Shown piece by piece: positions 1 through 6,523 of a DNA stretch of 14,480 nucleotides. Where the stretch lies: assembly GCA_028275295.1 (NCBI GenBank), contig JAPWUY010000005.1:1-14480 (forward strand). The letters are read 5' to 3'. The position numbers and the translations under genes were made by a program. This DNA comes from Thermodesulfobacteriota bacterium. Its GTDB lineage: Bacteria > Desulfobacterota > Desulfocorpusculales > Desulfocorpusculum. The first letter of the stretch is position 1. Each line of letters begins with the position of its first letter. Below the pieces are notes generated by a model that had not been told where the DNA came from, did not search any database, and saw nothing but the letters and a program-made list of their open reading frames with translations.

Positions 1-746
1 AGTGTCATGGCAATGCCCATTAGGGTATCGGCTTCCATTATGTAATCGCTCACTGGAGCCACAAAGAGGATCTCGGCTCCCTTCACGTTGACAGGGAACT
101 CTATGGGAAGCCCTGTCATCTCCTGCATCTCTTCATTGAGAAACTCTATTGTGTCGAGAAAAGCCCTCTCGGGGATGGCAGAGGTGTTCCGGGTCGGCCC
201 CTTGAGCTGCGAGTCCACGCTCACCTTGAAGTTGTGAGGGACCATTCCAGCCTCGCTCAAGCAGAACCTTCCTATTCGGGTAATGAGGCTATTGTCCACT
301 CCCATAGGGCACTCCAAGGCACAACGCCTGCACATGGTGCAACGGTAGAAGCTCTCGTACATCTCGTCCACGAGCTCCTCCGTCAGATCCTCCGCACCCA
401 CAAGCTTCCCCAGGAGCCTCCCCAGAAGGGTGTAGCGTCTCTTGTAAACCTTCCTCAAGAGGTCCGACCTTTTGGCCGGAAGCCAATGGGGATTCGATTG
501 ATCGTCGCAGGTTATGTGGCAGAGGGTCGCACAATTGTTGCATTTTGCACATGTGTCCAGATATAGCTTCAATGGAAACTTGTAAAGCTCGTGTTTGACC
601 ACCTTGTCCAGGCACTCGAGAAATGGCTTCACCCTTCCCTCTCTTGGCACGTGAGCCGCCCTGAAAAGCTGGTACTTGTCTATGGTCCTTCTGGGCTTTC
701 CCTTTTTGTCCTCCTTGGCCTCGGCCGATTGATTCTTCTCGTTCAT
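1..746 (-). CDS. HdrD/TmcB/DsrK-like iron-sulfur protein, C-terminus beyond window
   Basis: The reading frame starts at ATG 746-744 and stays open to base 1, so about 248 N-terminal residues are visible and the C-terminal part is outside the window. After a Lys-rich hydrophilic start, two ferredoxin-type [4Fe-4S] motifs are seen: C66-x2-C69-x2-C72-x3-C76 and C136-x2-C139-x2-C142-x3-C146-P. The stretch between them is closely similar to the same region of the protein at 8500-9885, so the two are paralogues. Family knowledge: such proteins carry electrons between a membrane cytochrome b and a cytoplasmic partner, with CCG domains in the C-terminal half. The gene lies 61 bases after the NarI-like gene on the same strand, as in DsrMK, TmcBC and HdrDE pairs. 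AGGGG lies a few bases upstream of the chosen ATG. Whether it belongs to Tmc, Dsr or another subfamily cannot be told from this part. Confidence 0.88.
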   Translation of the reverse strand, partial: MNEKNQSAEAKEDKKGKPRRTIDKYQLFRAAHVPREGRVKPFLECLDKVVKHELYKFPLKLYLDTCAKCNNCATLCHITCDDQSNPHWLPAKRSDLLRKVYKRRYTLLGRLLGKLVGAEDLTEELVDEMYESFYRCTMCRRCALECPMGVDNSLITRIGRFCLSEAGMVPHNFKVSVDSQLKGPTRNTSAIPERAFLDTIEFLNEEMQEMTGLPIEFPVNVKGAEILFVAPVSDYIMEADTLMGIAMT

Positions 747-807
747 TTTCCGATCCCCTGGGCGCTCTTTTCTTTGGGCTCTTGGCCTCTTTCGGATTCT
801 CAGCTTT

Positions 808-1476
808 TCATCCCCTCACTTCGTAGGGATTAAACCATCTGCTTTTGTGAAAGGCAAAATACTTGCTGGCCACGTGGAACATCTTGGAGAAAGGCAAGTA
901 AGCGATGAAGAATTCGACCAGGAAAACGAACCAGATGAGAACTGGCTCGTCCGGGAGGACCGAAGGGGAAAACCCTGCTAAGGAGAAGACCCAACGCCTC
1001 ATCTCCCCGCTAAGTCCCCTGCCGGTGAGGCTCCATCCCAGCCCTCCCATTGCTATGAATATGGCCAGATTGAAGAATTCCACAGGAGTGGAGATGGCTC
1101 TCACCTGGGGTATCCAGAGCCTCGCTACGAATAGATAGATGCTCGAGAAGAAAAGCCCTGCCGCAGCGAGCCTCGAAAGCCAAGGCGCGTTCACTCCCAG
1201 GAGGAGAAGAAGAAACCAGATGGCCGATGCAACAAGGCTCAGATGAAAGACATAGGAGCCAAGCCAGATGGCCCTGTTGTTCTTGAAGAGCATCTTGAAG
1301 CTTATCCACTCTCCCACTATGTAACTTGCCTCTCCCACAAGGCCTTCGGGAACCGGATAGAGTTTCCAGTTGAGCTTCTTGGGGGATGTGGCCCACACCC
1401 CTATCCTGTATCCTGCCCCTACCAAGAAAACCAAAATCGCCAAATAAGGGAAAACCTGGCTCACGATGGTCGCCAT
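808..1476 (-). CDS. NarI/TmcC/DsrM-like membrane cytochrome b subunit
   Basis: A 222-residue protein with five hydrophobic segments (about residues 8-28, 71-93, 102-122, 133-152 and 179-200), the layout of the nitrate reductase gamma (NarI) family. Family members carry b haems and exchange electrons with menaquinone. Candidate haem ligands are H78 in helix 2 and H201 and H210 at the end of helix 5; NarI uses two His in each of these helices, so helix 2 is one short. The start ATG at 1476 is preceded by AGAGGAGG at good spacing. It sits 52 bases after the universal stress protein gene and 61 bases before the HdrD-like gene, so the three probably form one transcription unit. Inferred role: membrane anchor and quinone-reactive subunit for that iron-sulfur protein. 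It is a distant paralogue of the protein at 9979-10638. Direction of electron flow is unknown. Confidence 0.86.
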   Translation of the reverse strand: MATIVSQVFPYLAILVFLVGAGYRIGVWATSPKKLNWKLYPVPEGLVGEASYIVGEWISFKMLFKNNRAIWLGSYVFHLSLVASAIWFLLLLLGVNAPWLSRLAAAGLFFSSIYLFVARLWIPQVRAISTPVEFFNLAIFIAMGGLGWSLTGRGLSGEMRRWVFSLAGFSPSVLPDEPVLIWFVFLVEFFIAYLPFSKMFHVASKYFAFHKSRWFNPYEVRG

Positions 1477-1528
1477 GGGATCCTCCTCTTTTTAGAGTTT
1501 AGCCTGGTTCCGCACGCTAGGCCACAGC

Positions 1529-2092
1529 TCATGCCTTTTTTCTTCTCCTCTTAAAATCTCTCATCTCCACGACCTTTTCCGAGGACTGACCCCTTGTCCT
1601 CCTCGAAACTTCCCTTGGGGGTTGCACCATCACTACTGGGCACGGGGACCTCTTGGCCAGAAAGGCCCTGAGGCTCATACCGATGGGCGTCATCTTGGCC
1701 TCTGCAACCGATGCTGCCAAAACCAAGACTTCCACATCCCTCCTTTTCACGAATCGCACCAGTTCCACCCCCTCCACGCCCACCAGCACATGAAAGGAGC
1801 TCGTGCCCACCCCTTCTACGGCTTGGCCATAGCGGGAGCGGAGCTCCTCCTCTGCGAGCCTTGCCACATCGGGGTTCAAACCCGCTGCCATGGCCGAATC
1901 GACGATCTCGGCATAGAACCTGTAAGGGGATGGAAGCACGTGGACAACGAATAAGTGAGAGGTGGGATTCCTCGATGCCAGGCCCAAAGCGAAAGGAAAC
2001 GCCAGGTCCGCTCCTGGGCTGAGGTCCGTATAAAAGAGAATTTTCTCCCAGGCCACCTTGGCAACCTCTTTGTCGCCTGAGCTGAGCCCCAT
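1529..2092 (-). CDS. Universal stress protein (UspA family), divergent nucleotide loop
   Basis: About 187 residues with a UspA-type fold pattern: a first strand KILFYTDLSPGAD, a strand FVVHVLPSPY, and a C-terminal strand ending in CPVVMV. The usual ATP-binding signature G-x2-G-x9-G-S/T is only partly present: an IGMS remains where the last Gly-Ser is expected, but the first glycines are Ala or Ser, so ATP binding is doubtful. A basic tail (FKRRRKKA) extends beyond the normal end. ATG 2092 is chosen because the longer TTG start at 2116 falls inside the promoter. A GTG at 2056 with AGAGG eight bases upstream is a real alternative and would give a more typical Usp N-terminus. The gene heads the unit containing the cytochrome b and HdrD-like genes; a Usp also accompanies the Tmc complex genes of Desulfovibrio, as I recall them. 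Confidence 0.78.
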   Translation of the reverse strand: MGLSSGDKEVAKVAWEKILFYTDLSPGADLAFPFALGLASRNPTSHLFVVHVLPSPYRFYAEIVDSAMAAGLNPDVARLAEEELRSRYGQAVEGVGTSSFHVLVGVEGVELVRFVKRRDVEVLVLAASVAEAKMTPIGMSLRAFLAKRSPCPVVMVQPPREVSRRTRGQSSEKVVEMRDFKRRRKKA

Positions 2093-2187
2093 AGCGTGGC
2101 CAAGCTCAGGCGGCAATTATAGCAGATTTGCCCCATAGGTATCATCCCAATTTTCCGTGAGCGAAATCTCCCCTTAAACCCCATAGG
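2087..2187. repeat. Three CCCCATAG direct repeats around the usp promoter
   Basis: CCCCATAG (plus-strand reading) occurs at 2087-2094, 2131-2139 (as CCCCATAGG) and 2179-2187 (as CCCCATAGG). Start-to-start distances are 44 and 48 bases, roughly four to four and a half helical turns. The first covers the usp start codon, the second lies just upstream of the -10 element, and the third is further upstream. They could be binding sites for a regulator. The string also occurs by chance in coding sequence (Pro-Met-Gly codons read on minus), so the case is modest. Confidence 0.3.
2116..2124 (-). promoter_or_regulatory. Extended -10 sigma70-type promoter for the usp operon
   Basis: On the minus strand the sequence TGCTATAAT is a perfect extended -10 element (TG-n-TATAAT). 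It predicts transcription from near base 2109, about 17 bases before the ATG at 2092. No good -35 hexamer is seen at the right distance, as is common for extended -10 promoters. A GG-N9-GC element overlaps it, but the spacing is one base short for sigma54. Confidence 0.5.
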
Positions 2188-2209
2188 GCATCTTTGCAGC
2201 CCGCTCGAT

Positions 2210-2253
2210 CCCTTAGAGATCACAAGGGAGAGGTCCTTCTAGCCCTTGAGATC
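2210..2253 (-). terminator. Strong stem-loop between ATPase and usp, with an alternative pairing
   Basis: GATCACAAGGG (2218-2228) and CCCTTGAGATC (2243-2253) form an 11-bp inverted repeat with one mismatch and a 14-base loop that can itself partly pair. CCCTT at 2210-2214 can instead pair with AAGGG at 2224-2228, so two exclusive hairpins are possible. The element lies 85 bases after the ATPase stop codon. There is no T-run on either side, so it is not a classical intrinsic terminator. A 3' mRNA-end structure, a Rho-assisted terminator or an attenuator-like element are all possible. Confidence 0.4.
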
Positions 2254-2337
2254 CTTCCGAGGCAGCGGGTTCCGGGGCATCCCAGGGAAGGAAGCCGGCC
2301 TTGGGGATGGGGATGGGCTCAGGCCGAGGCCTACGGG

Positions 2338-4425
2338 TCATTTTCTCGTGAGCAAGCGGGCGGAGTTTCCAAGAATGACGATATCGGGTAGGGATTGTGC
2401 CGCTGCCGCAACCACGAGGGGGAGGATTCCGAGGGCGGCTAGGGACAACCCCACCAAGTTGTATATCGCCGTGAATGCCAGGTTCATCTTCACAACCCGC
2501 ATGGTGCGCCGCGAGGTGCGCAACACTTCTGGCACAAGATGCCAGTCTTCGCGCATGAGGGCGATGTGGGCGGCCTCCATGGCCACATCTGTCCCAGCTG
2601 CGGCCATGGCAATGCCCACATCAGCTTGGGCAAGGGCCGGGGCGTCATTGACGCCATCGCCCACCATGACGACAGTGTGTCCGCGGGCTTGGAACTCCTT
2701 CACCACCCGGATCTTGTCTTCAGGGAGAAGTTTAGCTCGGCAGAGAACGCCAAGTTCTTGGGCCAGGCGGGCGGCGGTTCTCTCGTTGTCGCCCGTGAGC
2801 AATTCCACGTGACGGATTCCCAGTGCACGCATCTCTTGGAGCGCGGCGGGGACCTCTGGCCTAAGGGTGTCCTCCAATGCGAGGATACCAGCCAACTGAC
2901 CGTCAATCTCGAGAAATAGCAGGGTCTTTCCCTGCTCTTCGAGCTCGGCGGCCATGGGAAATCTTTGCGCTTCTGGAATCATGCGGCTGTTACCGATGCG
3001 AATGCGTTTTCCGCCAATCACACCACTCACGCCCAACCCAGGCACCGCTTCGAAGTATCTGGGCTCTAGCAAGGGGATATTCTCGCATCGAGCGAGGGCC
3101 CGGATGGCCTCTGCGAGGGGGTGTTCCGAATATCGTTCAGCGGATGCGGCCAGGGTGAGGATCTCCTTGCGCGAAAGGCCACATGAGGAAAAGACATCCG
3201 TCACTTGCGGCTGACCCAATGTGAGGGTCCCGGTCTTGTCCACGAGCAGCACGTCGGCCCGGGCGAGGAGTTCCAGATATCTGCCGCCCTTGATGAGCAA
3301 TCCCCGCCTGGCGCTAGCCCCAATGGATGCCAAGATTGCGACGGGAGTTGCCAAGGCAAAGGAACAAGAACAGGCCACGACGAGAACGGCTGCTGTGGAC
3401 AGAGGATTGCGCGTAATGAGAAAGGTCAGGCCGGCGATGGCCCCTACTATCGGCAGATACAGGGCACTGAAGCGATCGGCCACGCTGTGGAGATGGGCCC
3501 GGTGCGCTTCGGCCTCCTCCACCATCTTGATCACCCGTCCAAAGGTTGTGTCCTCTCCCACCTTCTCGGCGCGAATGCGAAGACTGCCCAGCTTGGCAAT
3601 GGTCGCGGCATAGACCCGGCTTCCGGGGATGACCTCTGCGGGCATGGACTCGCCGGTGATGGGAGACTGGTCCACGGTGGCGTGTCCGGCGATGACCTGG
3701 CCGTCCACTGGAATCCTCTCTCCCGGCCGGACAATGACTATCTCACCCACACTGACCTCCCCTATGGGGACTTGGATTTCGACCCCTTGGCGTTCCACGC
3801 GAGCGGTCTGCGGGGCAAGGGATGTGAGCTCTCTCAGGGCGCGACGGGCAGAGTGGGCAGTGAAGCTCTCCACGTAATCGCCAATGCGCATGAACAGAAC
3901 CACGAGGCCGGCAGTAGCCCACTGACCCACGGCTAGTGCGGCAATGACTCCCAGGGTCATTAGGGTATGGGAGGTGACCTTTCCTCTCACTGCGGCGCGA
4001 AGGACATCCATGAAAATGGGATAGCCCCCTGCGACAACGACCGTCAAACCCAGGAGGAAAGGGACGTGCTCATTGAGGATGTCCAAGAATCCAAGGATCT
4101 CCCCAAAGACGACCGCGTTCACGATGAGGCCGAATGTGCCGACAAGGAGGAGAGTCAGTCGGCGGTGGAAACCCTCCGCCGAGGCGAGAGCATCCTTTGG
4201 GGATTCCAAAGGCGAGACCTCATATCCCGCAGTGCGAATGGCAGCGCAGATCTCCGGTAGTCCAATCTTGTCAGGGTCGAACTCCACAATGGCTTTCTCG
4301 GCCCCGAGCAAGACCTGGGCTGACTGGACCCCGGGGAGCTTCTCGATAGCACCTCGAACGTGTCGGGCACACTCGGCACAGTCCATGCCAGAGATAGGGA
4401 TCTCGACGGTTTGGGCTCTCCTCAT
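2338..4425 (-). CDS. P1B-type heavy-metal-transporting ATPase with a CSC membrane motif
   Basis: A 695-residue ion pump of the inner membrane, complete by family standards. It has one N-terminal heavy-metal-associated domain with GMDCAEC (C16, C19), the actuator motif TGES (257-260), the phosphorylation site DKTGT with D396, the nucleotide-domain HP motif (H435-P436) and the hinge GDGVND (D590). Family knowledge: ATP hydrolysis drives export of a soft or transition metal. The membrane metal-site motif is normally CPC, but here residues 352-354 are CSC. Helix 7 keeps Tyr-Asn (Y655, N656), whereas the helix 8 position that reads MxxSS in copper pumps reads QSLPD (677-681). The substrate is therefore not safely copper or zinc. 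The start at 4425 overlaps the stop of a small upstream ORF, and its own SD (GAGGGGG) is about 10 bases away. No metalloregulator gene is next to it. Confidence 0.93.
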   Translation of the reverse strand: MRRAQTVEIPISGMDCAECARHVRGAIEKLPGVQSAQVLLGAEKAIVEFDPDKIGLPEICAAIRTAGYEVSPLESPKDALASAEGFHRRLTLLLVGTFGLIVNAVVFGEILGFLDILNEHVPFLLGLTVVVAGGYPIFMDVLRAAVRGKVTSHTLMTLGVIAALAVGQWATAGLVVLFMRIGDYVESFTAHSARRALRELTSLAPQTARVERQGVEIQVPIGEVSVGEIVIVRPGERIPVDGQVIAGHATVDQSPITGESMPAEVIPGSRVYAATIAKLGSLRIRAEKVGEDTTFGRVIKMVEEAEAHRAHLHSVADRFSALYLPIVGAIAGLTFLITRNPLSTAAVLVVACSCSFALATPVAILASIGASARRGLLIKGGRYLELLARADVLLVDKTGTLTLGQPQVTDVFSSCGLSRKEILTLAASAERYSEHPLAEAIRALARCENIPLLEPRYFEAVPGLGVSGVIGGKRIRIGNSRMIPEAQRFPMAAELEEQGKTLLFLEIDGQLAGILALEDTLRPEVPAALQEMRALGIRHVELLTGDNERTAARLAQELGVLCRAKLLPEDKIRVVKEFQARGHTVVMVGDGVNDAPALAQADVGIAMAAAGTDVAMEAAHIALMREDWHLVPEVLRTSRRTMRVVKMNLAFTAIYNLVGLSLAALGILPLVVAAAAQSLPDIVILGNSARLLTRK

Positions 4426-4481
4426 CCCAGTGCGTCCCCCTCAGGGTAACCTTTGGTGTGAGAACTGAAAGTCAGGCCCAT
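4422..4481 (-). CDS. Putative 19-residue leader ORF coupled to the ATPase gene
   Basis: ATG 4481-4479 follows a near-ideal SD, AAGGAGG, at nine bases, one of the strongest in the window. It opens a frame reading MGLTFSSHTKGYPEGDALG. Its TGA (4424-4422) overlaps the ATPase ATG (4425-4423) as ATGA. This layout is typical of translational coupling. The ATPase itself has only a poorly spaced SD, so ribosomes may enter through the leader. The peptide has no cysteine and one histidine; it matches no family I know. It could be a regulatory leader, a coupling device or chance, since it is too short for coding statistics. Confidence 0.4.
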   Translation of the reverse strand: MGLTFSSHTKGYPEGDALG

Positions 4482-4600
4482 ACTCTCTTTCCTCCTTCGA
4501 GAAACCCGCTGAGAGTCGAGGGGAAATGGGCATGTTCTCAGAGTGTACTATTGGGGATCCGTGACGGGAAAGATGGGGAAGAGGAATCTCTTGTCCCGGA

Positions 4601-4616
4601 CCTCCCACTGGGGAGG
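4601..4616. repeat. Perfect hairpin in the HdrB-ATPase gap
   Basis: CCTCCC-ACTG-GGGAGG forms a 6-bp perfect stem with a 4-base loop, about 80 bases after the hdrB-like stop. No T-run follows on the minus strand, so a classical intrinsic terminator is not supported; it may protect the mRNA end or act with Rho. The rest of the gap (4482-4695) shows no gene and no promoter I can defend. Confidence 0.35.
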
Positions 4617-4695
4617 AATCCTGGTCAGGGGAGGGGGAGCCAGTCCACCTCGGCCCCTGTTGCTATCTCGGGTCGAGACATTCGCCCCTCTCGCC

Positions 4696-5544
4696 TCAGA
4701 GGAGTCTTGCCTCTCTGAGCACAGGTCTTGGGTCGACCAAGTGTCTTCCGAGCCATCTCGTTGTCCTCGGGAGTTCCGCGGCCAAACCCAAAAGCTCGGT
4801 TATGTAGAGGACAGGGAGGGCGGGCTCCTTTCGGCCTCTCATCTCCAAGTTCACCTGGCACAGGGGGCAGAACACCACTATGCAGTTGGCCCCTGCCCTT
4901 CTCGCATGCTCCCTTATCCTGTCCACCAGGGAGGATACTAGGCCGGGCTTTGTTATGCCCAGATGCGCTCCGCAACACTGTCTCCCATATCCCCAGTGGG
5001 CCACCTCGCCTCCCAATGTCCGGAAGAGATTTTCGAGAAAGCTCTCGTAAGGCCCCACATCGAACCCCGTTATCCATTCTGGCCTGCTCAAAAGACACCC
5101 ATAGTAAAGAGCGCCTTTTATGCCCTTGAGGGGCTTCTTGAGGAGGGATCTCATCTGTTCCGTGCCCACGTCCCTGAGCATTTCCAGGAAGAACTTGAGT
5201 CTCACGCTGCCTCCATAGGGCCTTCCCAGGGCCTTGGAGACTTGTTCCCCCTTCTCGGGGTCCGACTGCACTTGTCTGGCTGCCTCCCTCAACCTCACAA
5301 AGCAGCTCGGGCACATTACCAAAAGTTCCTTGAGGGATTGCTCCTCGGCTAGGAGCAGGTTCCTCATGGCCAGGTTCAATGCCCACCCATGATGGGTGGA
5401 ATGAGCAGGAGAGGAGCCGCAACAATTCCAGTCCTCCAACTCAATGGCCTCGACTCCCAGTGGCCTCATGAGATCCCAGAAGCTTTCTCCCATCTCCTGA
5501 GCGCTGGAGTGCAAAGAGCAGCCAGGATAGTAGCCTACTTTCAT
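4696..5544 (-). CDS. hdrB: Heterodisulfide reductase subunit B-like protein
   Basis: A 282-residue protein of the HdrB family with both cysteine-rich CCG domains intact: C9-x31-C41C42-x35-C78-x2-C81 and C150-x39-C190C191-x34-C226-x2-C229. In methanogen HdrB these ten cysteines bind two non-cubane [4Fe-4S] clusters that cleave the CoM-S-S-CoB disulfide. In bacteria the natural substrate is unknown and may be another disulfide or a protein partner. There is no signal peptide or membrane segment, so it should be cytoplasmic. The start ATG overlaps the HdrC-like stop as ATGA, so translation is coupled. It is the last gene of the central operon. No hdrA is present in the window, so a flavin-based bifurcating HdrABC cannot be assumed. 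The gene symbol marks the family, not a proven substrate. Confidence 0.9.
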   Translation of the reverse strand: MKVGYYPGCSLHSSAQEMGESFWDLMRPLGVEAIELEDWNCCGSSPAHSTHHGWALNLAMRNLLLAEEQSLKELLVMCPSCFVRLREAARQVQSDPEKGEQVSKALGRPYGGSVRLKFFLEMLRDVGTEQMRSLLKKPLKGIKGALYYGCLLSRPEWITGFDVGPYESFLENLFRTLGGEVAHWGYGRQCCGAHLGITKPGLVSSLVDRIREHARRAGANCIVVFCPLCQVNLEMRGRKEPALPVLYITELLGLAAELPRTTRWLGRHLVDPRPVLREARLL

Positions 5545-6071
5545 CTGAGCCTCCTTGTGCCGTTCATTATCCTCTTGATCTGCTCCTCTCCCTTTATCCT
5601 GGATGGCAGCAGTTGAAGTCTTCCCTTGGCCATCATCTTGAATCCCACGGAGAAATCCTCGAAAAACTTGCCCGTCGAGAGCTTGTACTTGAGGACAAGA
5701 CCCAGCTCGTAAACCCTTCCCCAGCGTCTCACCTCTCCCAAAAAGGCCCTGTGAAAGGCGAGTATCTCCGGCTCTGCAACCCTCACACCTGCCTCGAGGG
5801 CCATTTCCCTCAGGGTATCCATCATGGCGGGGATGTGGACCCGGTTAGGGCACTGGCTCAGACAGGAGAAGCACCCGACACAGACCCAGATGGCCTTGCT
5901 TCCCAGGACCTCCTCCCTCATCCCCCTCTGAACCATCCGGATGATCTGATTGGGGTTGTAATCCATTGCCTCCACTACAGGACAACCGCCCCCACAGCTC
6001 AGGCAATGATAGCAGCCCTCGAACCTCTGGCCACTCCTTCGAGAAACCTCCTCCAAGAACTCAGCTGCCAT
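5541..6071 (-). CDS. hdrC: Heterodisulfide reductase subunit C-like ferredoxin protein
   Basis: A 176-residue protein with two [4Fe-4S] motifs, C20-x2-C23-x2-C26-x3-C30-P and C64-x2-C67-x2-C70-x3-C74-P, in the order and spacing of HdrC. The C-terminal third is basic and helical (GKFFEDFSVGFKMMAKGR region), as in HdrC. No membrane segment is seen. Its role should be to pass electrons from a donor to HdrB. The ATG at 6071 follows GGGAGG. The gene lies 24 bases after a response regulator gene and overlaps the HdrB-like gene by four bases. Since HdrA is missing, the donor could be the HdrD-like and cytochrome b pair encoded earlier in the same operon (inference). Confidence 0.9.
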   Translation of the reverse strand: MAAEFLEEVSRRSGQRFEGCYHCLSCGGGCPVVEAMDYNPNQIIRMVQRGMREEVLGSKAIWVCVGCFSCLSQCPNRVHIPAMMDTLREMALEAGVRVAEPEILAFHRAFLGEVRRWGRVYELGLVLKYKLSTGKFFEDFSVGFKMMAKGRLQLLPSRIKGEEQIKRIMNGTRRLR

Positions 6072-6095
6072 GCCCGCCTCCCTCTCTCCACAATT

Positions 6096-6494
6096 TCAAT
6101 TCACCGCGGCAAGGCTCTCCCTCACCTTGCCCAAAAGCTCCTCCGGCACCACTGGTTTTTCCAGAAAAGCGAAGGGCCTTCTCAGTTTCAGGGAGGAGAA
6201 GAAACTCCTGAAATCCTCTATCATGTGGTCGTGGATTCCCGTGACCACGATTATGGGAATATGAGCGAGGCTCTCATCCCTGGATATTTTCTGAAAAAGC
6301 GTCACACCACTCTTTTTTGGCATGAGAAGATCGAGCAGGATCACATCGGGCCTCAGATCTCTTATCCTCTCCAGTGCCTCCTCGGGATCGTTGGCACAAT
6401 GGGCTTCATATCCGTGATCCTCCAAGAGGGTTGCCAAGTATGTGGTCATACTAGGCTCATCGTCCACTATCATTATACGCTTCGCGCCGCCCAT
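6096..6494 (-). CDS. Stand-alone response regulator, DivK/CheY-like (distal copy)
   Basis: A 132-residue single receiver domain. The acidic pocket is D11-D12, the predicted phospho-acceptor is D55 in VILLDLLMPK, the switch Thr is in VVTG (T85), and the conserved Lys is K113 in FLEKP. There is no DNA-binding or enzymatic output domain. The stretch between strand 4 and the FLEKP motif is longer than usual and ends in a hydrophobic, basic segment, a trait shared with the second regulator at 8066-8473. Longer upstream starts exist in frame, but ATG 6494 with GGGGAGG in front gives a normal domain start. It lies 29 bases after the kinase gene and 24 bases before the HdrC-like gene. It presumably takes phosphate from that kinase and acts by protein-protein contact; the target is unknown. 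Confidence 0.92.
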   Translation of the reverse strand: MGGAKRIMIVDDEPSMTTYLATLLEDHGYEAHCANDPEEALERIRDLRPDVILLDLLMPKKSGVTLFQKISRDESLAHIPIIVVTGIHDHMIEDFRSFFSSLKLRRPFAFLEKPVVPEELLGKVRESLAAVN

Positions 6495-6523
6495 ATCCAC
6501 CTCCCCAGTCACCAAATGGAGCC

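Noticed and set aside
2131..2147. Possible sigma54 promoter in front of usp (TGGGGC to TGCT on minus).
   Set aside because: The GG to GC distance is nine, not ten, and it overlaps a perfect extended -10 element.
2246..2812. 188-residue plus-strand frame opposite the ATPase 3' end.
   Set aside because: Shadow of the ATPase gene: Ala/Arg/Ser/Thr-rich composition, no SD and no domain.
3205..3936. 243-residue plus-strand frame inside the ATPase gene.
   Set aside because: Antisense shadow of conserved ATPase coding sequence; Gly/His-rich and without a family pattern.
4694..4718. CTCAGAG/CTCTGAG stem at the HdrB stop codon as a terminator.
   Set aside because: It overlaps the end of the coding region, has an 11-base loop and no T-run follows on the minus strand.
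4625..5425. 266-residue minus-strand frame overlapping the HdrB-like gene.
   Set aside because: Another frame of the HdrB-like gene, which has all ten family cysteines in the accepted frame.
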